Of a stretch of 7,139 bases of DNA, positions 5,995-7,139 are shown piece by piece (position 1 is the first letter of the stretch; each line of letters starts with the position of its first letter). The notes beneath the pieces are model-generated. The model searched no databases. It saw nothing but the letters and a program-made list of their open reading frames with translations, and had not been told where the DNA came from. This DNA comes from Desulfocapsa sp. (lineage in GTDB: Bacteria; Desulfobacterota; Desulfobulbia; Desulfobulbales; Desulfocapsaceae): contig DAOVZA010000098.1 of the NCBI GenBank assembly GCA_030635405.1, positions 1-7,139 on the forward strand. Reading direction: 5' to 3'. The translations under genes and the position numbers were made by a program.

Positions 5995-6624
5995 ATGAAT
6001 AAAAGTAGACTCATTGCCCTTTTGATCACTTTCTCCTGTTTTGCTCTACTCTTTCAAGGCTGCGGAAAAAGCAAGATTGTAACGTCCTGGCTGGATGAGA
6101 ATAAAACAGAATATCAGATAGAGAAAGTACTGGTGATTGCCGTCTTTAAAGACCCAATCACCCAGAAAATTTATGAAACCAGCTTTGTGAACCTGCTCAA
6201 AAAGGCTGGTGTTGAAGCCATTCCGGGAAGTGTTTATCGTCTGGGACCTGACGAGCCTCACCAGAATGCCATCACTTCCGCTCTTACTCAAACAGGAGCA
6301 AACAGCGTTTTAATCACCCATGTACTGAGTAACACAACAAAGACCTACACAGTTGCCCCCATGGTCGATAATGTTTCGTATTTCAGCTATTGGAATTCTG
6401 CCTACGGCTATCACAGCTATGTCTATGAACAGACTTTTTCTCCAGCAGAAACCATCGAAAAACGTCATGAACGTATGTCTGTAACACTCTTTGATGCGGC
6501 CACCAATAAGCCGGTATGGTCAGCAATATCTGACAGTGTTAATTTTGAAGAAAGCCTGCGAATAGATGATGAAGAGCTGGAAAGGTTGTTTATCAATGAT
6601 ATGAAAAAGAAAAAACTTCTGTAA
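5995..6624 (+). CDS. Lipoprotein of the 'TSWLDE' type, possibly related to DUF4136 (209 aa)
   Basis: A signal peptide of about 22 residues ends in LLFQGC, with Cys23 the likely lipidated residue and Gly at +2. Phe at the -3 position is an uncommon but tolerated lipobox residue. The mature protein begins with KIVTSWLDEN (27-36), then KVLVIAVFKDP (44-54) and a helix, YETSFVNLLKKAGVEAIP (60-77). A second alpha/beta unit around 92-110 ends in NSVLITHVL. A Tyr/Ser-rich stretch (128-145) follows. The C-terminal unit is MSVTLFDAATNKPVWSAIS (161-179), ending in a basic KKKKLL. I recognise this layout from proteobacterial lipoproteins often labelled DUF4136 or hypothetical; no function is established. 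It starts 40 bases after the ccdA-type gene on the same strand, so it may share that transcript, though the ribosome site is weak. Confidence 0.82.
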   Translation: MNKSRLIALLITFSCFALLFQGCGKSKIVTSWLDENKTEYQIEKVLVIAVFKDPITQKIYETSFVNLLKKAGVEAIPGSVYRLGPDEPHQNAITSALTQTGANSVLITHVLSNTTKTYTVAPMVDNVSYFSYWNSAYGYHSYVYEQTFSPAETIEKRHERMSVTLFDAATNKPVWSAISDSVNFEESLRIDDEELERLFINDMKKKKLL

Positions 6625-6656
6625 AAGGAGTGTTCACAGTTAAACAATCCTTTTAC
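6621..6656 (+). repeat. Inverted repeat overlapping the lipoprotein stop codon
   Basis: GTAAAAGGA (6621-6629) is the exact complement of TCCTTTTAC (6648-6656) across an 18-base loop, and the arm includes the TAA stop. It could form a 9-bp stem at the 3' end of the message, but a T-run is lacking and the loop is long, so it is a weak terminator candidate. Confidence 0.35.
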
Positions 6657-6722
6657 TCCAGGTCATCCATTCAAGCAATTCACAAGAGTTAGGCTCCCCA
6701 CCTCTCCAGGCAGTCAGGTTCT

Positions 6723-6756
6723 CGACAATTTTGTCGTATACCACCATCTATTGTCG
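6723..6756. promoter_or_regulatory. Cluster of CGACAA/TTGTCG half-sites upstream of the EF-hand gene
   Basis: CGACAATTTTGTCG (6723-6736) has 6-bp arms around a TT centre. A second TTGTCG lies at 6751-6756, exactly 20 bases (about two helical turns) after the first TTGTCG. This spacing resembles a cooperative regulator-binding site. It sits about 105-138 bases upstream of the predicted sigma-54 start, the usual distance for an enhancer site. No regulator can be named. Confidence 0.45.
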
Positions 6757-6765
6757 AAAACATTC

Positions 6766-6787
6766 TTTGTTATCCCTCTTTAACAAA
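6766..6787. repeat. 7-bp inverted repeat with 8-base spacer
   Basis: TTTGTTA (6766-6772) and TAACAAA (6781-6787) are perfect complements around TCCCTCTT. It could be a second protein-binding dyad in the EF-hand gene's upstream region or a weak stem. The region is AT-rich, so chance is not excluded. Confidence 0.35.
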
Positions 6788-6834
6788 CACGGTAACATAC
6801 TTATATAACTAAATATTGCCAATAACAAAAAAAG

Positions 6835-6850
6835 TGGCACAATCCTTGTA
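6835..6850 (+). promoter_or_regulatory. Possible sigma-54 (-24/-12) promoter for the EF-hand gene
   Basis: TGGCAC (6835-6840), five bases, then TTGTA (6846-6850) matches the sigma-54 consensus TGGCAC-N5-TTGC except for T in place of the -12 C. Transcription would start near 6861, giving a leader of about 54 bases. The alternative below (TACAAT at 6876-6881) competes with this reading. Confidence 0.4.
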
Positions 6851-6869
6851 CTTAAGGTTTTAATAAAAC

Positions 6870-6884
6870 AGCATTTACAATGCT
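6870..6884 (+). promoter_or_regulatory. 15-bp inverted repeat overlapping a TACAAT -10-like box
   Basis: AGCATT (6870-6875) and AATGCT (6879-6884) are perfect complements around TAC. The centre contains TACAAT (6876-6881), a good -10 box, but the best -35 (TTAAGG at 6852, spacer 18) is poor. It could be an operator over a promoter, or a small hairpin in the leader just before the ribosome site. Confidence 0.35.
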
Positions 6885-6914
6885 AAACTGCCAACACCTC
6901 ACAGGAGATACAAA

Positions 6915-7139
6915 ATGAAAATATCAACAGTTCTTACAACCGCAATGATCCTTGGAACATTCACCATAGGCACAGCAGTATTTATGACAGGAACCGTTTC
7001 AGCTCAAGGTCCCATGTCTTCACTGTCAAGCTTTGATGCAGATGGGAATGGAAGCATCACAGAACAAGAATTTAACACTGCGCGTGAAAAAATGAATGCC
7101 CAGATGAAAGCCAGTGGCCGTCTTGGTAGTGGAATGGCA
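6915..7139 (+). CDS. Exported EF-hand calcium-binding protein, C-terminus cut by window edge
   Basis: Seventy-five codons are present and the frame is open at the right edge. A signal peptide (1-30) has a basic start, a hydrophobic core and a likely signal peptidase I site at VSA|QG (after residue 30), so the protein is expected in the periplasm or outside. One complete EF-hand loop, DADGNGSITEQE (41-52), is canonical: Asp41, Asp43, Asn45, Ser47 backbone, Thr49 and Glu52 supply the calcium ligands, with Gly46 and Ile48 conserved. Family members often carry two or more loops, so another probably follows beyond the window. The start is well supported by AGGAG (6903-6907), seven bases upstream. 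Ca2+ binding is expected from the family; the cellular role is unknown. Confidence 0.9.
   Translation, partial: MKISTVLTTAMILGTFTIGTAVFMTGTVSAQGPMSSLSSFDADGNGSITEQEFNTAREKMNAQMKASGRLGSGMA

Noticed and set aside
1..7139. CRISPR array, tRNA, rRNA, insertion sequence or phage genes
   Set aside because: No regularly spaced repeats, no cloverleaf-like sequence with the usual T-arm, and no transposase or integrase motifs were seen on either strand.

Overview
The window looks like a chromosomal segment of a Gram-negative, probably anaerobic delta-type proteobacterium (Desulfobacterota, perhaps near the Desulfobulbales). This is an inference from moderate G+C, two lipobox proteins, a full-length proteobacterial-type RlmL fusion, a stand-alone BFD-like 2Fe-2S protein, and an arsR/permease pair near a CcdA/thioredoxin pair. 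There is no rRNA, tRNA, CRISPR array, insertion sequence or phage gene.

Layout. (1) Positions 1-2002, minus strand: rlmL, a bifunctional 23S rRNA methyltransferase whose last ~50 residues lie outside the window. (2) 2141-2296, minus: a 51-residue BFD-like iron-sulfur protein. (3) 2386-3913, plus: a two-gene operon of an ArsR-family repressor with the CVC metalloid-binding box and an ArsP-type permease with a CSC motif. It has a recognisable promoter, a near-perfect 18-bp palindrome at the expected transcription start, and a strong 13-bp hairpin at its end. (4) 3993-4595, minus: a MarC-family membrane protein convergent with the permease. (5) 4758-5954, plus: a promoter, a thioredoxin-fold lipoprotein with the active site degenerated to GGPC, and a CcdA-type thiol transporter 7 bases downstream. 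(6) 5995-6624, plus: a lipoprotein of a poorly characterised 'TSWLDE' type. (7) 6625-6914: a non-coding stretch rich in inverted repeats with a possible sigma-54 promoter. (8) 6915-7139, plus: the start of a secreted EF-hand protein, cut by the window edge.

How the genes may fit together. The repressor/permease operon reads as an arsenic (possibly organoarsenical) sensing and efflux unit. The CcdA protein should pass electrons from cytoplasmic thioredoxin across the inner membrane, with the adjacent lipoprotein as its likely partner. That lipoprotein keeps only the second of the two active-site cysteines, so it cannot act as an ordinary dithiol thioredoxin. The most unusual items are this monothiol lipoprotein/CcdA pair, the small BFD-like gene divergent from arsR, and the repeat-rich region before the EF-hand gene. 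None of these proves a new system by itself.
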